Shown: piece by piece, positions 34,712 through 44,114 of the stretch
Layout of the letters: the number at the start of each line of letters is the position of its first letter
How positions within the stretch are numbered: the first letter of the stretch is position 1
Source of the DNA: Sphingomonas profundi
GTDB lineage: Bacteria > Pseudomonadota > Alphaproteobacteria > Sphingomonadales > Sphingomonadaceae
Direction of reading: 5' to 3'
DNA length: 64,000 nt
NCBI RefSeq assembly: GCF_009739515.1
Contig: NZ_CP046535.1
Coordinates: 2,418,001 to 2,482,000, forward strand
The notes under the pieces: generated by a model
Database searches by the model: none
What the model was told of the DNA's origin: nothing
What the model saw: the letters and a program-made list of their open reading frames with translations, nothing else
Translations under genes and position numbers: made by a program

Positions 34712-35476
34712 TCAGCTGCGCAGCGCCTCCGATGCCAGCTGCGCCGTCACCGGATAGCCGAGATCCTCCGGGATGCAGAGCCACTTCTCGCCGTCGCGCG
34801 CCTCGATCCACGGCGTGACGAGCCGCATCGGAAAGAGCGTGGCGTGATGCTGCGCCGCCTCGACCGATTCGATGCGTGCCAGCCATTCGAGATTGCGTCG
34901 CGTGGGGAAGATCAGGCGGTGGTGGCCGTCGTCGGCGCCGGCCAGCAGCGCCTGCGCGGTGCCCCACAGCGCCCTCACGCTCTCGCCCCCGTCCGGCGTG
35001 GCGACCGCGTCCGCCGGCGCCGCGGCGATGAAGAAGAAAGTGTCGAAGTTGCGCACCAGGCCCAGGTCCGGCCGCCAGCGCGCGAACGGCAGCAGCGCCG
35101 CCGGATCAATCGCCAGCCCTTCCGCCGCCAGCAGCGCGGCAAAGGCGCCGCCGCCGGCCAGGCCGGCGCGCAGGCGATCGATCGTCGGCTGGTCGGGCGC
35201 GGGGGCCAGCGCCACCGCGATGCCCACCTCCTCGATCGTCTCGCGCACCGCCGCCACCTTGGCCGCCACGATCTCCGCCTCGTCCGGCGGCGCGAGGAGG
35301 GCGGCGAGCGCGTGGTCGCCGGGATCGACGCGGCCGCCGGGGAACACCAGCGCGCCGGCGGCGAAGCGCATGGCGCCAGCGCGCTCGATCATCAGCAACT
35401 CGGCCGCGCCGCCGCCGGTATCGGCGCGCAGCAGAACGAGGGTGGCGGCGGGAATGATCTCGGCGGGAGGCGTCAT
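34712..35476 (-). CDS. NUDIX hydrolase (NUDT19-like)
   Basis: This 254-aa NUDIX protein hydrolyses a nucleoside-diphosphate-linked compound. The Nudix box is split by a longer insertion: GALVFPGGRVDPGD, then about 25 residues, then AAVRETIEEVGIAVAL (catalytic REXXEE as RETIEE). Such a spaced box is characteristic of NUDT19/CoA-diphosphatase-like members, so a CoA-derivative substrate is possible but unproven. Its ATG overlaps the stop of the TetR gene (ATGA), so it is probably translated from the same message as the efflux regulator. Confidence 0.9.
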   Translation of the reverse strand: MTPPAEIIPAATLVLLRADTGGGAAELLMIERAGAMRFAAGALVFPGGRVDPGDHALAALLAPPDEAEIVAAKVAAVRETIEEVGIAVALAPAPDQPTIDRLRAGLAGGGAFAALLAAEGLAIDPAALLPFARWRPDLGLVRNFDTFFFIAAAPADAVATPDGGESVRALWGTAQALLAGADDGHHRLIFPTRRNLEWLARIESVEAAQHHATLFPMRLVTPWIEARDGEKWLCIPEDLGYPVTAQLASEALRS

Positions 35477-36129
35477 GCGCCGGACCTGCCAGCTTCGCCG
35501 GTGATCGCATAGCCGGCAACGAACAGGTTGACTGCCTCAGCCATGCATTCATGCCACTCGGCGGTCTGCGGTACCGCCGGCTCGCAGAACAGGGCGCGCA
35601 TCTGCGCGGCGTGCAGGATCAGCCCTAGGAAGAACTCGGCGGCGAGCACCGGGTTCGCGATCCGCGCATGCCCCTCCGCCGCCCAACCGGCGAACAGATC
35701 GGTAAGCCACGCGATGCGCGGCACATGGGCATTCTCGTAGATCGATCGCGCGAAGGCGGCGTTGCGCAGCGATTCGGCCATCACGATGCGCATGATGCCG
35801 ACCACCTCCGGCCCGGTCAGATCCTCGTGGATCGAGGCCGCGATCGCCCGCAGCGTCTCGGCGGCGGTGCCGCGCCGCGCCACGATCGCGCCGAGTCGCT
35901 CCTGCCCGTCAAACCGTTCGCCGGCCACGATCGCGCCCAGCACGCCGGCCTTGTTCTCGAACAGCTCGTAGAAGGTCGAGAGCGAACCGCCCGAACGGCG
36001 GACGATCTCGCCCAGGGTCACGGCGTCGAAGCCGCGTTCCAGGAACAGCGCCCGCGCCGCCGCGATCATCGCCCCTCGGCGACGTTCCCGCCGTCCCTCG
36101 CCGCGGCCGCAACCATCGGCTACACTCAT
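35473..36129 (-). CDS. TetR-family regulator divergent from the RND efflux operon
   Basis: This is a 218-aa regulator. The N-terminal helix-turn-helix is AARALFLERGFDAVTLGEIVRRSGGSLSTFYELFENKAGVL, and the C-terminal ligand domain resembles the AefR-like TetR group. ATG 36129 is preceded by GGGAGG. Its position next to, and divergent from, the adaptor-pump-channel operon strongly suggests that it represses that operon. A matching inverted repeat overlaps the predicted efflux promoter. It overlaps the NUDIX gene downstream by 4 bp. Confidence 0.9.
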   Translation of the reverse strand: MSVADGCGRGEGRRERRRGAMIAAARALFLERGFDAVTLGEIVRRSGGSLSTFYELFENKAGVLGAIVAGERFDGQERLGAIVARRGTAAETLRAIAASIHEDLTGPEVVGIMRIVMAESLRNAAFARSIYENAHVPRIAWLTDLFAGWAAEGHARIANPVLAAEFFLGLILHAAQMRALFCEPAVPQTAEWHECMAEAVNLFVAGYAITGEAGRSGA

Positions 36130-36167
36130 CCGGCGTCGCCTCCCTTTTGCAGCGCACAAGATTTTCG

Positions 36168-36196
36168 TTGACCCGATATGTAGCGCAGCTTACATT
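36168..36196 (+). promoter_or_regulatory. Predicted sigma-70-type promoter with TetR-type operator
   Basis: TTGACC (36168-36173) and TACATT (36191-36196) are separated by exactly 17 bp, about 60 bp upstream of the adaptor start. An inverted repeat, ATGTA (36178-36182) and TACAT (36191-36195), spans the spacer and the -10 box, an ideal place for repression by the divergently encoded TetR protein. Both assignments rest on sequence pattern and position. Confidence 0.6.
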
Positions 36197-36254
36197 TCTA
36201 GGCAACCGGGATCGCTCCGTGATCCGGACGAGCGGCAAAGGACAGAGCAGCTCC

Positions 36255-37442
36255 ATGTTTCCCCGTCGACGATTCTCTTGCGCGGCGCTCCTGCTCGCCA
36301 GCGTGTCGCTCGCCGCGTGCGGCAAGAAGGCGGAACAGGCGCCGCCGCCTCCGCCCGAAGTGGGCGTCATCACCCTCGCCACCCAGCCTGTCGCCAACGT
36401 CATCGAGCTGCCGGGCCGCGTGCAGGCGGTGCGCACCGCCGAGGTGCGCGCGCGGGTGGACGGCATCGTCGAGCGCCGGCTGTACGAGGAAGGCACCGAC
36501 GTGCGCGCCGGCCAGGCGCTGTTCCGCATCGATCCGCGCGAGAACCAGGCCGCCTATGATGCCGCCAAGGGCGCCCTCGCCCGCGCGCAGGCCGCCGCCA
36601 CCAACGCCGCGCAGGTCGTCCGCCGCTATTCCACACTGGTGGGCGAGCAGGCGATCAGCGGGCAGGAGTATGACGCTGCCGTCGCCCAGCAGCGCCAGGG
36701 CCAGGCGGATGCCGCCAGCGCCCGCGCGCAGCTGGATCGGGCGCGGCTCGACCTCACCTACACGATCGTCACCTCGCCCATCGCCGGCCGCGCGGGCCGC
36801 GCGCAGGTGACGGAGGGCGCCCTCGTCAGCGCCAGCCAGGCGACCCTGATGACCACGGTGGAGCAGCTCAATCCCGTCTACGTCAACTTCTCCCAGTCGC
36901 GCGGCGATCTGCTGAAGCTGCGCCGCGATCTGGCCAGCGGCGCGGTGCGCGCGCCGCAGCTCGATCGCGTCCGCGTCACGCTGGAGCTGGAGGACGGCAC
37001 CCGCTACCCCCAGGCCGGCCACCTCGACTTCCTCGACATGTCGGTGGACGAGAATACCGGCACCGTCTCGATCCGCTCCGAGTTCCCCAACCCGCAGCGG
37101 GTGCTGCTGCCCGGCCAGTTCGTCCGCGCGCGGATCGAGGGCGGCGTCACCACGCAGGGGTTGCAGGTGCCGCAGCGCGCCGTGCAGATCGGCCCGCAGG
37201 GCGCCAGCGTGATGGTGGTCGGCAAGAACAACGTCGCCGCCGCCCGGCCGGTGCGGCTGGGCGAGCTGCAGGGCGGCAACTGGGTCATCCGCTCCGGCCT
37301 GGCGCCCGGCGACCGCGTCATCGTCAACGGGTTGCAGAAGGTGCGGCCCGGCGCGCCGGTGCGGATCGCGCCGCCTGGCAGGCAGGCGCCGCAGGGCAGC
37401 GCGGCTGGCGCCAGGCCGGCCGCCCCGGCCGCGGCCCGCTGA
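36255..37442 (+). CDS. RND efflux periplasmic adaptor lipoprotein (MexA/AcrA-like)
   Basis: This 395-aa membrane-fusion protein has a lipobox ending in Cys22 (SVSLAACGKK), so it is lipid-anchored in the inner membrane facing the periplasm. It shows the lipoyl/barrel-sandwich halves (EVRARVDGIVERRLYEEGTDVRAGQALFRIDP and the matching TYTIVTSPIAGRAGRAQVTEG), a helical hairpin between them, the beta-barrel and a Pro/Ala-rich C-terminal tail. It joins the pump and outer-membrane channel encoded just downstream. The ATG at 36255 gives the lipoprotein signal. Confidence 0.94.
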   Translation: MFPRRRFSCAALLLASVSLAACGKKAEQAPPPPPEVGVITLATQPVANVIELPGRVQAVRTAEVRARVDGIVERRLYEEGTDVRAGQALFRIDPRENQAAYDAAKGALARAQAAATNAAQVVRRYSTLVGEQAISGQEYDAAVAQQRQGQADAASARAQLDRARLDLTYTIVTSPIAGRAGRAQVTEGALVSASQATLMTTVEQLNPVYVNFSQSRGDLLKLRRDLASGAVRAPQLDRVRVTLELEDGTRYPQAGHLDFLDMSVDENTGTVSIRSEFPNPQRVLLPGQFVRARIEGGVTTQGLQVPQRAVQIGPQGASVMVVGKNNVAAARPVRLGELQGGNWVIRSGLAPGDRVIVNGLQKVRPGAPVRIAPPGRQAPQGSAAGARPAAPAAAR

Positions 37443-37446
37443 CGCC

Positions 37447-40400
37447 ATGATCGCCCGCTTCTTCGTCGATCGCCCGGTGTTCGCCTGGGTGATCGCCCTC
37501 GGCATCGCGCTGGCCGGCCTGATGGCGCTGCGCGCGCTGCCGATCGAGCAGTATCCGACGGTGGCGCCACCCTCGCTCACGATCGGCGTCACCTATCCGG
37601 GCGCGGACGCGCAGACGCTGGAGCAGAACGCCACCCAGATCATCGAGCAGGAGCTGAACGGGGTCGAGGGCTTCCTCTACATGGCCTCCACCAGCCAGTC
37701 GAACGGCACGGCCACGATCACCCTCACCTTTCAGGCCGGCACCGATCTGGATGTCGCGCAGACGGAGGTGCAGAACCGCCTCACCCGCGTCGAGCAGCGT
37801 CTGCCGGAGGAGGTGCGCCGCCAGGGCATCATCGTCAACAAGGCGTCCAGCGGCTTCCTGATGATCGTCGCGCTCACCTCCAAGAGCGGCACGATGTCCG
37901 CGCTGGAGCTGGGCAACGTCGCCAACACCCAGATCCTCGACGAGCTGCGGCGGGTGAAGGGCGTCGGCGACCTGCGGCTGTTCGGCTCCGAATATGCCAT
38001 GCGGATCTGGCTGGATCCGGACAAGCTCGCCAACTTCAACCTCTCGGCGGCCGAGGCGCTGGCGGCGGTGCAGGAGCAGAACAGCCAGACGGCGGGCGGC
38101 CAGATCGGCGACCAGCCGATCGCCAAGGGCGCGGAGCTGAACGCGACGATCGTCACGCAGAACCGCTTCACCAATCCGGAGCAGTTCGAGAACATCATCC
38201 TGCGCGCCAATCCCGACGGCTCCACCGTCCGCCTCGCCGATGTCGGGCGGGTCGAGCTCGGCGCGCAGAGCTACGTCACCGGCAACGAGCTGAGCGGGCG
38301 GCCGATGGCCGGCATCGCCGTGCAGACCGTGCCCGGCGCCAACGCGCTCGCCACCAGCGAGGGCGTCCGCGCCCAGCTGAAGGCGCTGGAGAAGACGCTG
38401 CCGGCGGATGTCGCCTGGTCCACCCCCTACCAGACCGCGCCGTTCATCACCGCCTCCGTCGACGAGGTCGTGAAGACGCTGATCGAGGCGATGGTGCTCG
38501 TCTTCATCGTGATGTTCCTGTTCCTGCAGAACTGGCGCGCCACGGTGATCCCGACCCTCGTCGTGCCGATCGCGCTGGCCGGCGCCTGCCTCGGCCTCTG
38601 GGTGTTCGGCTTCTCGATCAACGTGCTCAGCCTGTTCGGCATGGTGCTGGCGATCGGCATCCTCGTCGACGACGCGATCGTGGTGATCGAGAATGTCGAG
38701 CGGATCATGGCCGAGGAGCATCTCGCCCCGCGCGAGGCGACGATCAAGGCGATGGACCAGATCACCGGCGCCATCATCGGCATCACCCTGGTGCTGATGG
38801 CGGTGTTCGTGCCGATGGCCTTCTTCCCCGGCTCCACGGGCGGCATCTACCGGCAATTCTCGATCACCCTCGTCGTCTCAATCGCCTTCTCGGCGCTGCT
38901 GGCGCTCACCCTCACGCCGGCGCTCTGCGCCGCGCTGCTGAAGCCGCACGAGCAGAAGGACGAGCAGGCGAAGCCCGGCCGCTTCGCCTTCGCCACCCGC
39001 TTCTTCGGCTGGTTCAACGGCTGGTTCGGCCGCACCACCGATCGCTACCAGCGCGGCGTGGGCTCCATGCTCGGCCGGCCGCTGCGCTGGCTGGCGGTGT
39101 TTCTGGTGCTGCTGGGCCTCACCGGCTTCCTGTTCACCCGCGTGCCCGGCGGCTTCCTGCCGACCGAGGATCAGGGCTACCTGATCTCCGTGGTGCAGGC
39201 CCCGCCGGGCGCCACGCTGGAGCGCACGAACGAGGCGCTGAACAAGATGAAGGCGTTCTTCGCCGCCCAGCCGCAGGTGGAGGATACCGTGCTGGTGCGG
39301 GGCTTCAGCTTCTTCGGCCAGGGCCAGAACGCGGCGATGATGTTCACCACCCTGCACCCGTGGGAGGATCGCAAGGGCAAGGACAATTCGGCCGAGGCGA
39401 TGGTGGGCAAGGCGATGGGCGCGCTCGGCTCGGTGCCGGAAGCGATGATCTTCGCGCTCTCGCCGCCGCCGATCCAGGAGCTCGGCAACGCCAGCGGCTT
39501 CACCTTCAAGCTCCAGGATCGCGAGAGCAAGGGCAATGCGGCGCTGATGGCGGCGCGCAACCAGCTGCTCGGCATGGCCGGCAAAAGCCCGATCCTCGCC
39601 GGCGTGCGGCCGGAGGGGATGGAGGACGCGCCGCAGCTGCGGGTGCTGATCGATCGCGTCACCGCGCGCGCGCTGGGTCTCTCGATCGCGGACGTGAACG
39701 CCACCCTCTCGATCGCCTTCGGCTCCGCCTACGCCAACGATTTCAACCGCGACGGGCGCGTGCTGCGCGTGCTGTTGCAGGCCGACGCGCCGTTCCGCAT
39801 GACGCCGGAGGACGTGCTGAACCTGCGCGTGCGCAACACGAGCGGGCAGATGGTGCCGTTCAGCGCCTTCACCCGCGCCAGCTGGACGTCCGGCCCGCCG
39901 CAGCTCCAGCGGTACAACGGCTACTCGTCTGCCACGATATCCGGCACGCCGGCGCCCGGTCACTCGACCGGCGAGGCGCTGAACGAGATGGAGCGGCTGG
40001 CCGGCCAGCTTCCCGGCGGCTTCACCTTCGAGTGGACCGGCACCGCGTTCGAGGAGCGGGAGGCCGGCGGCCAGGTCGCGGGCCTGCTCGGCCTGTCGAT
40101 CATCGTCGTCTTCCTGCTGCTCGCCGCGCTCTACGAGAGCTGGACGGTGCCGATCGCGGTGCTGCTGGTGGTGCCGCTCGGCGTGCTGGGCGCGGTGCTG
40201 TTCACCACCTTCCGCGGCCTCTCGGCGGACGTCTACTTCAACGTCGGCCTCATCACGATCATCGGCCTCGCCGCCAAGAACGCGATCCTGATCGTGGAGT
40301 TCGCGATCGAGCGGGAGGCCGAGGGCGAGAGCGTGCACGACGCCACCATGGAGGCGGTGAAGCTGCGGCTGCGGCCGATCATCATGACCTCGCTTGCCTT

Positions 40401-40674
40401 CATCCTGGGCATGGTGCCGCTCGTCATCGCCACCGGCGCGGGCGCCGCCAGCCGTCGCGCGGTCGGCACCGGCGTGATGGGCGGGATGATCACGGCGACC
40501 TTGTTCGGCATCTTCTTCATCCCGGTCTTCTACATCGCGGTTCGCCGCTGGCTCACCCGCAAGCAGCCGCACGCCACCGGCCACGGCGGCAAGCCGGACA
40601 AGCGCCGCGACGGCGGGCCGGACGAGCGCCGCGACGGCGAGCCGCCGCGCGACGGGGAGCCGGCCCATGCGTAA
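37447..40674 (+). CDS. RND multidrug efflux permease (HAE1 family, AcrB/MexB-like)
   Basis: This 1075-aa proton-driven exporter has the family N-terminus MIARFFVDRPVFAWVIAL, two large periplasmic loops, and twelve transmembrane helices. The essential acidic pair lies in helix 4 (GILVDDAIVVIENVER), and IGLAAKNAILIVEFA in the second half is typical of HAE1. After the last helix it carries an unusual charged tail with near-repeats of RRDG(E/G)P. It lies 4 bp after the adaptor gene and overlaps the channel gene by 8 bp. Substrates are not predictable from sequence. Confidence 0.95.
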   Translation: MIARFFVDRPVFAWVIALGIALAGLMALRALPIEQYPTVAPPSLTIGVTYPGADAQTLEQNATQIIEQELNGVEGFLYMASTSQSNGTATITLTFQAGTDLDVAQTEVQNRLTRVEQRLPEEVRRQGIIVNKASSGFLMIVALTSKSGTMSALELGNVANTQILDELRRVKGVGDLRLFGSEYAMRIWLDPDKLANFNLSAAEALAAVQEQNSQTAGGQIGDQPIAKGAELNATIVTQNRFTNPEQFENIILRANPDGSTVRLADVGRVELGAQSYVTGNELSGRPMAGIAVQTVPGANALATSEGVRAQLKALEKTLPADVAWSTPYQTAPFITASVDEVVKTLIEAMVLVFIVMFLFLQNWRATVIPTLVVPIALAGACLGLWVFGFSINVLSLFGMVLAIGILVDDAIVVIENVERIMAEEHLAPREATIKAMDQITGAIIGITLVLMAVFVPMAFFPGSTGGIYRQFSITLVVSIAFSALLALTLTPALCAALLKPHEQKDEQAKPGRFAFATRFFGWFNGWFGRTTDRYQRGVGSMLGRPLRWLAVFLVLLGLTGFLFTRVPGGFLPTEDQGYLISVVQAPPGATLERTNEALNKMKAFFAAQPQVEDTVLVRGFSFFGQGQNAAMMFTTLHPWEDRKGKDNSAEAMVGKAMGALGSVPEAMIFALSPPPIQELGNASGFTFKLQDRESKGNAALMAARNQLLGMAGKSPILAGVRPEGMEDAPQLRVLIDRVTARALGLSIADVNATLSIAFGSAYANDFNRDGRVLRVLLQADAPFRMTPEDVLNLRVRNTSGQMVPFSAFTRASWTSGPPQLQRYNGYSSATISGTPAPGHSTGEALNEMERLAGQLPGGFTFEWTGTAFEEREAGGQVAGLLGLSIIVVFLLLAALYESWTVPIAVLLVVPLGVLGAVLFTTFRGLSADVYFNVGLITIIGLAAKNAILIVEFAIEREAEGESVHDATMEAVKLRLRPIIMTSLAFILGMVPLVIATGAGAASRRAVGTGVMGGMITATLFGIFFIPVFYIAVRRWLTRKQPHATGHGGKPDKRRDGGPDERRDGEPPRDGEPAHA

Positions 40675-42211
40675 GCCCCCATTCGCGCTGCTGGCGGCGA
40701 CGGCGCTGTCCGCCTGCTCGCTCGCCCCGCCGCACACGCGCCCGCCGCTGCCGGTGGCGCCCGCCTACCAGCCGGAATATCAGCCCGAGATCGGCACCCG
40801 CCGGGCACCCGAGATCGGCTGGCGCGAATTCTTCCCCGATCAGCGTCTCCAGGCGCTGATCGCGCTGGCGCTGGAGCATAACCGCGATCTGCGCGTGTCC
40901 GTCGCGCGGGTGGCGGAGGCGCGCGGCCAGTATCGCGTGCAGGGCGCGGACCGTCTTCCGACGATCGGCGCCAACGGCAGCTACACCCGCAGCCGCTTCG
41001 GCGCGAACGCGCTGGGCGCCACCGGCGGCGTCGGCACCACGCCCGGCACCGGTGCCGGCACAGGTACGGGCACCGGAACCGGCACGGGCACCGGAACCGG
41101 CGTGGGCACGGGCGTGGGCACCGGCATCGATACTTCTGGCGTCGGCGCGATCACGCTGGATCGCTACGCCGTGAACATCGGCGTCTCCGCCTTCGAGCTC
41201 GATTTCTGGGGCCGCGTGGCGAACCTGACGGAGGCGGCGCGCGCGAACTACCTCTCCACCGTCGCCGCCGAGCGCGCGTTCCGCCTCTCGCTGATCCGCG
41301 ACGTCGCGACGCTCTACCTCACCGCGCGCGAATATATCGAGCGGATCGAGCTGGCCGAGCGGACGGTGACGAGCCGCAAGGAAGGCCTGCGCATCGCCAA
41401 GCTGCGGCTGGACGCGGGCGTCACCTCCGCGCTCGACTATCGCCAGGCCGAGACGCTGCTGACCCAGGCTGAGACCGCCCTCGCCGCCCTCCGCCTCCAG
41501 CTCGCCCAGACGCGGGATCAGGCGGCGGTGCTGATCGGCCAGCCGATCCCCTTCGATGCGCTGCCGCGGGCGCTCTCCACCGCCAATCAGCCGATCACGC
41601 GGGATATCGCGCCCGGCCTGCCGTCCGACCTGCTGGACAACCGGCCGGACGTGATCGCCGCCGAGGAACAGCTGCGCGGCGCCCGCGCCAATATCGGCGC
41701 CGCCCGCGCCGCCTTCTTCCCGTCGATCACGCTCACCGGCAGCGCCGGCTTCGCCTCAACCGCGCTCGGCGATCTCTTCAAGTCGGGCAGCTTCCTCTAC
41801 AGCGTCGGGCCGACGCTCGATCTGCCGATCTTCGACTGGGGTCGTCGCGAGGGCAATCTGGAGGTGGCGAAGGCCCAGGCCGATATCGCCCTCGCCAATT
41901 ACGAGAAGGCGATCCAGGTGGCCTTTCAGGAAGTGGCGGACGCGCTGGCGGGGCGCCGCTACCTCGCCGAGCAGGTGGAGGCGCAGCAGCGTGCCGCCGT
42001 CGCCCAGCGCCAGTTGGCCGGGCTTGCCCGCTCACGCTACCGCAACGGCGTGGCGAACTATATCGAGGTGCTCGATGCCGAGCGGAACCTGTTCGAGGCC
42101 GAGCAGGCGCTGATCTCGGCGCGTCGCACCGAGTTGCAGAGCCGCGTCAGCCTCTACGTGGCACTCGGCGGCGGGCTGAACGAAACCGGCAGCCCGCCGC
42201 CGCGCCCATAG
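40667..42211 (+). CDS. RND efflux outer-membrane channel lipoprotein (OprM/NodT family)
   Basis: This 514-aa TolC-like protein has a lipobox ending in Cys17 (LLAATALSACS), two OEP repeats, and family motifs (WREFFPDQRLQALIALALEHNRDLRV; LPSDLLDNRPDVIAAEEQLRGARANIGAARAAFFPSI; GPTLDLPIFDWGRR). A Gly-Thr repeat of about 33 residues is inserted where OprM-type proteins have an extracellular-loop region (about 123-155). It completes the tripartite pump. Its start overlaps the permease stop. Its stop is 3 bp from that of the convergent gene. Confidence 0.94.
   Translation: MRKPPFALLAATALSACSLAPPHTRPPLPVAPAYQPEYQPEIGTRRAPEIGWREFFPDQRLQALIALALEHNRDLRVSVARVAEARGQYRVQGADRLPTIGANGSYTRSRFGANALGATGGVGTTPGTGAGTGTGTGTGTGTGTGVGTGVGTGIDTSGVGAITLDRYAVNIGVSAFELDFWGRVANLTEAARANYLSTVAAERAFRLSLIRDVATLYLTAREYIERIELAERTVTSRKEGLRIAKLRLDAGVTSALDYRQAETLLTQAETALAALRLQLAQTRDQAAVLIGQPIPFDALPRALSTANQPITRDIAPGLPSDLLDNRPDVIAAEEQLRGARANIGAARAAFFPSITLTGSAGFASTALGDLFKSGSFLYSVGPTLDLPIFDWGRREGNLEVAKAQADIALANYEKAIQVAFQEVADALAGRRYLAEQVEAQQRAAVAQRQLAGLARSRYRNGVANYIEVLDAERNLFEAEQALISARRTELQSRVSLYVALGGGLNETGSPPPRP
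41033..41131 (+). repeat. Hexamer minisatellite encoding a Gly-Thr run
   Basis: About sixteen imperfect 6-bp units (GGCACC, GGAACC, GGCACG, GGCGTG variants) in tandem within the outer-membrane channel gene encode a Gly-Thr/Gly-Val run. The unit length keeps frame, so copy number can vary without a frameshift. Confidence 0.8.
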
Positions 42212-42214
42212 CGA

Positions 42215-42604
42215 TCAGCGGCGCTTGGTCGACGATTTGGTCCGGGTGCCGGTCGTCGTGCCCGCCTTCGTGCCGGTGGTGGTCGACATGGTCGACGTTG
42301 CCGAACTGTCTGTCGTGGTGCTCGGCATCGCGCCCGTCGCGCCGGCCTTCGTGCCTACCGACGCACCCGTTCGCGTGCCGGCCGGGCCGGACATCGTGCT
42401 GTCCATCGACGAACCCGTCTGGCTGCCCACAGTCGGCTGGTTGGTGGAGCTCGCGGCGTCGTTCGGCGCGGTCATCGTGTCGGAGGACGGCCCCATCGTC
42501 GGATCGAGCGATCCGCCGCTGACGGACGGGTTGGGGCCGACCTGGGCCATGGCATAACCGGGCAGGGCGATCGCGATCGCCGCGAGGATCTTGAGATGAC
42601 GCAT
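42215..42604 (-). CDS. Secreted Ser/Thr-rich low-complexity protein (129 aa)
   Basis: ATG 42604 is preceded by AGGAGAGCAAAATC. A signal peptide (ILAAIAIALPGYAMAQ) is followed by about 105 residues rich in Ser, Thr, Gly and Ala, with no cysteines and a basic tail (TRTKSSTKRR). The mature part looks intrinsically disordered; no family is recognised. It is the last gene of the minus-strand run that includes aroC, with about 90 bp of spacer containing a GGCGGC/GCCGCC inverted repeat but no T tract. Confidence 0.7.
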   Translation of the reverse strand: MRHLKILAAIAIALPGYAMAQVGPNPSVSGGSLDPTMGPSSDTMTAPNDAASSTNQPTVGSQTGSSMDSTMSGPAGTRTGASVGTKAGATGAMPSTTTDSSATSTMSTTTGTKAGTTTGTRTKSSTKRR

Positions 42605-42693
42605 GATTTTGCTCTCCTGAAGGAGACCGCATAACGGCCGGCGGCGCGATTGGATGCCGCCGCCTCGCAGGCTCTCCGCGAACGCCGCCCGGC

Positions 42694-43764
42694 TCAGCCG
42701 CACTGCGCGCGGTGCAGCAGCTTCTGATCCGCCAGCACCAGCGCCACCATCGCCTCCACCACCGGCGCGGCGCGGATGCCGACGCAGGGATCGTGCCGGC
42801 CCTTCGTGCGGATCTCGGCCTCCTGCCCGGCGCGATCGATCGTCGGCACGGGCGTGAGGATCGAGGAGGTGGGCTTCAGCGCCACGCGCAGCACCACCGG
42901 CTGGCCGGTCGCGATGCCGCCGGCGATCCCGCCGGCATGGTTGGCGAGGAAGATCGGCCGGCCGTCATCGCCCGGCCGCATCGGATCGGCGTTCGTCTCG
43001 CCGGTCAGCCGTGCCGCGGCGAAACCGTCGCCGATCTCCACACCCTTCACGGCGTTGATGCTCATGCAGGCGGCGGCCAGCTCGCCGTCCAGCTTGGCGT
43101 AGAGCGGCGCGCCCCATCCGGCCGGCACACCTTCCGCCACGCATTCCACGATCGCGCCGACCGACGATCCCGCCTTGCGCGCGCCGTCGACGATCGCCTC
43201 CCACCGCGCGGCCGCCGCGGCATCGGGGCAGAAGAACGGGTTGCGATCGATCTCGCCGTCGTCGAAGGCCGCGCGGTCGATCGCGTCGCCGCCCAGCTCC
43301 ACCAGGCAGGCGCGGATCCGCACCTCCGGGATCACCGCCCGCGCCACGGCCCCGGCTGCCACCCGCGCCGCCGTCTCGCGCGCGGAGGATCGGCCACCGC
43401 CGCGATGGTCGCGAAAGCCGTATTTCGCGTCATAGGCGTAATCGGCGTGGCCGGGGCGATAGGCGCGCGCCACCTCCGCATAATCCTTCGATCGCTGGTC
43501 GACATTCTCGATCATCAGGCTGATCGGCGTGCCGGTCGTCCGCCCCTCGAACACGCCCGAGAGGATGCGCACGGCATCCGGCTCCTGCCGCTGGGTGGTG
43601 AAGCGCGAGGTGCCGGGCCGGCGCCGGTCCAGCCACGGCTGGATGTCGCCCTCCGCCAGCGCCAGCCCCGGCGGACAGCCATCGACGACGGCGCCCAGCG
43701 CCGGCCCGTGCGACTCTCCCCAGGTGGTGAAGCGGAAGATACGACCGAAGGTGTTGAAGCTCAT
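42694..43764 (-). CDS. aroC: Chorismate synthase
   Basis: The enzyme converts 5-enolpyruvylshikimate-3-phosphate to chorismate with reduced FMN, the last step of the shikimate pathway. The 356-aa protein begins [24 protein letters not shown] and contains [61 protein letters not shown] and the C-terminal [20 protein letters not shown], all AroC signatures. Its start overlaps the DUF2442 gene stop by 4 bp, an unusual partner for a housekeeping gene. Confidence 0.98.
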   Translation of the reverse strand: MSFNTFGRIFRFTTWGESHGPALGAVVDGCPPGLALAEGDIQPWLDRRRPGTSRFTTQRQEPDAVRILSGVFEGRTTGTPISLMIENVDQRSKDYAEVARAYRPGHADYAYDAKYGFRDHRGGGRSSARETAARVAAGAVARAVIPEVRIRACLVELGGDAIDRAAFDDGEIDRNPFFCPDAAAAARWEAIVDGARKAGSSVGAIVECVAEGVPAGWGAPLYAKLDGELAAACMSINAVKGVEIGDGFAAARLTGETNADPMRPGDDGRPIFLANHAGGIAGGIATGQPVVLRVALKPTSSILTPVPTIDRAGQEAEIRTKGRHDPCVGIRAAPVVEAMVALVLADQKLLHRAQCG

Positions 43765-44114
43765 GCGGCGGCTTCAGCCTGCCAGCCCTTGCCGAACCGC
43801 TCCGCCATGTAGCGTGCCGAACCAAACCGCCCGGCCATCAATCCGTCGACGGTCAGGTCGGCATCAAGGGCTTCCCAGTGCAGCCCGAAGCCGGCTCCCA
43901 AGATTTCCACCTGCGCCAGCTGATCGGCGGTTGCCTGCTCCAGCCCCTGCGCCAGATGGGCGGGAAAGCTGAATGTGGCGCCACTGACCAGATCGATGAC
44001 GATATGGCCCTGCGCCGCATCGTAGCGCGCGGCGCGTGCACGCGGCCTGGTCACGAGATCCAGCTCGCCTCGGCGAAGCGCCGTCTCGAACATTTCCTCG
44101 CTCGCTTCAGCCAT
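43761..44114 (-). CDS. DUF2442 domain-containing protein
   Basis: This 117-aa protein has the DUF2442 pattern: a basic N-terminal segment, then [59 protein letters not shown], where [17 protein letters not shown]-type wording is diagnostic. DUF2442 proteins are regularly encoded next to DUF4160 proteins and have been proposed as the antitoxin-like partner, without firm biochemistry. It overlaps the DUF4160 gene by 8 bp upstream and aroC by 4 bp downstream. Confidence 0.88.
   Translation of the reverse strand: MAEASEEMFETALRRGELDLVTRPRARAARYDAAQGHIVIDLVSGATFSFPAHLAQGLEQATADQLAQVEILGAGFGLHWEALDADLTVDGLMAGRFGSARYMAERFGKGWQAEAAA

Noticed and set aside
42640-42661. GGCGGC/GCCGCC inverted repeat after aroC as a terminator
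   Set aside because: Short stem, 10-nt loop and no T tract on the minus strand; too weak to call.
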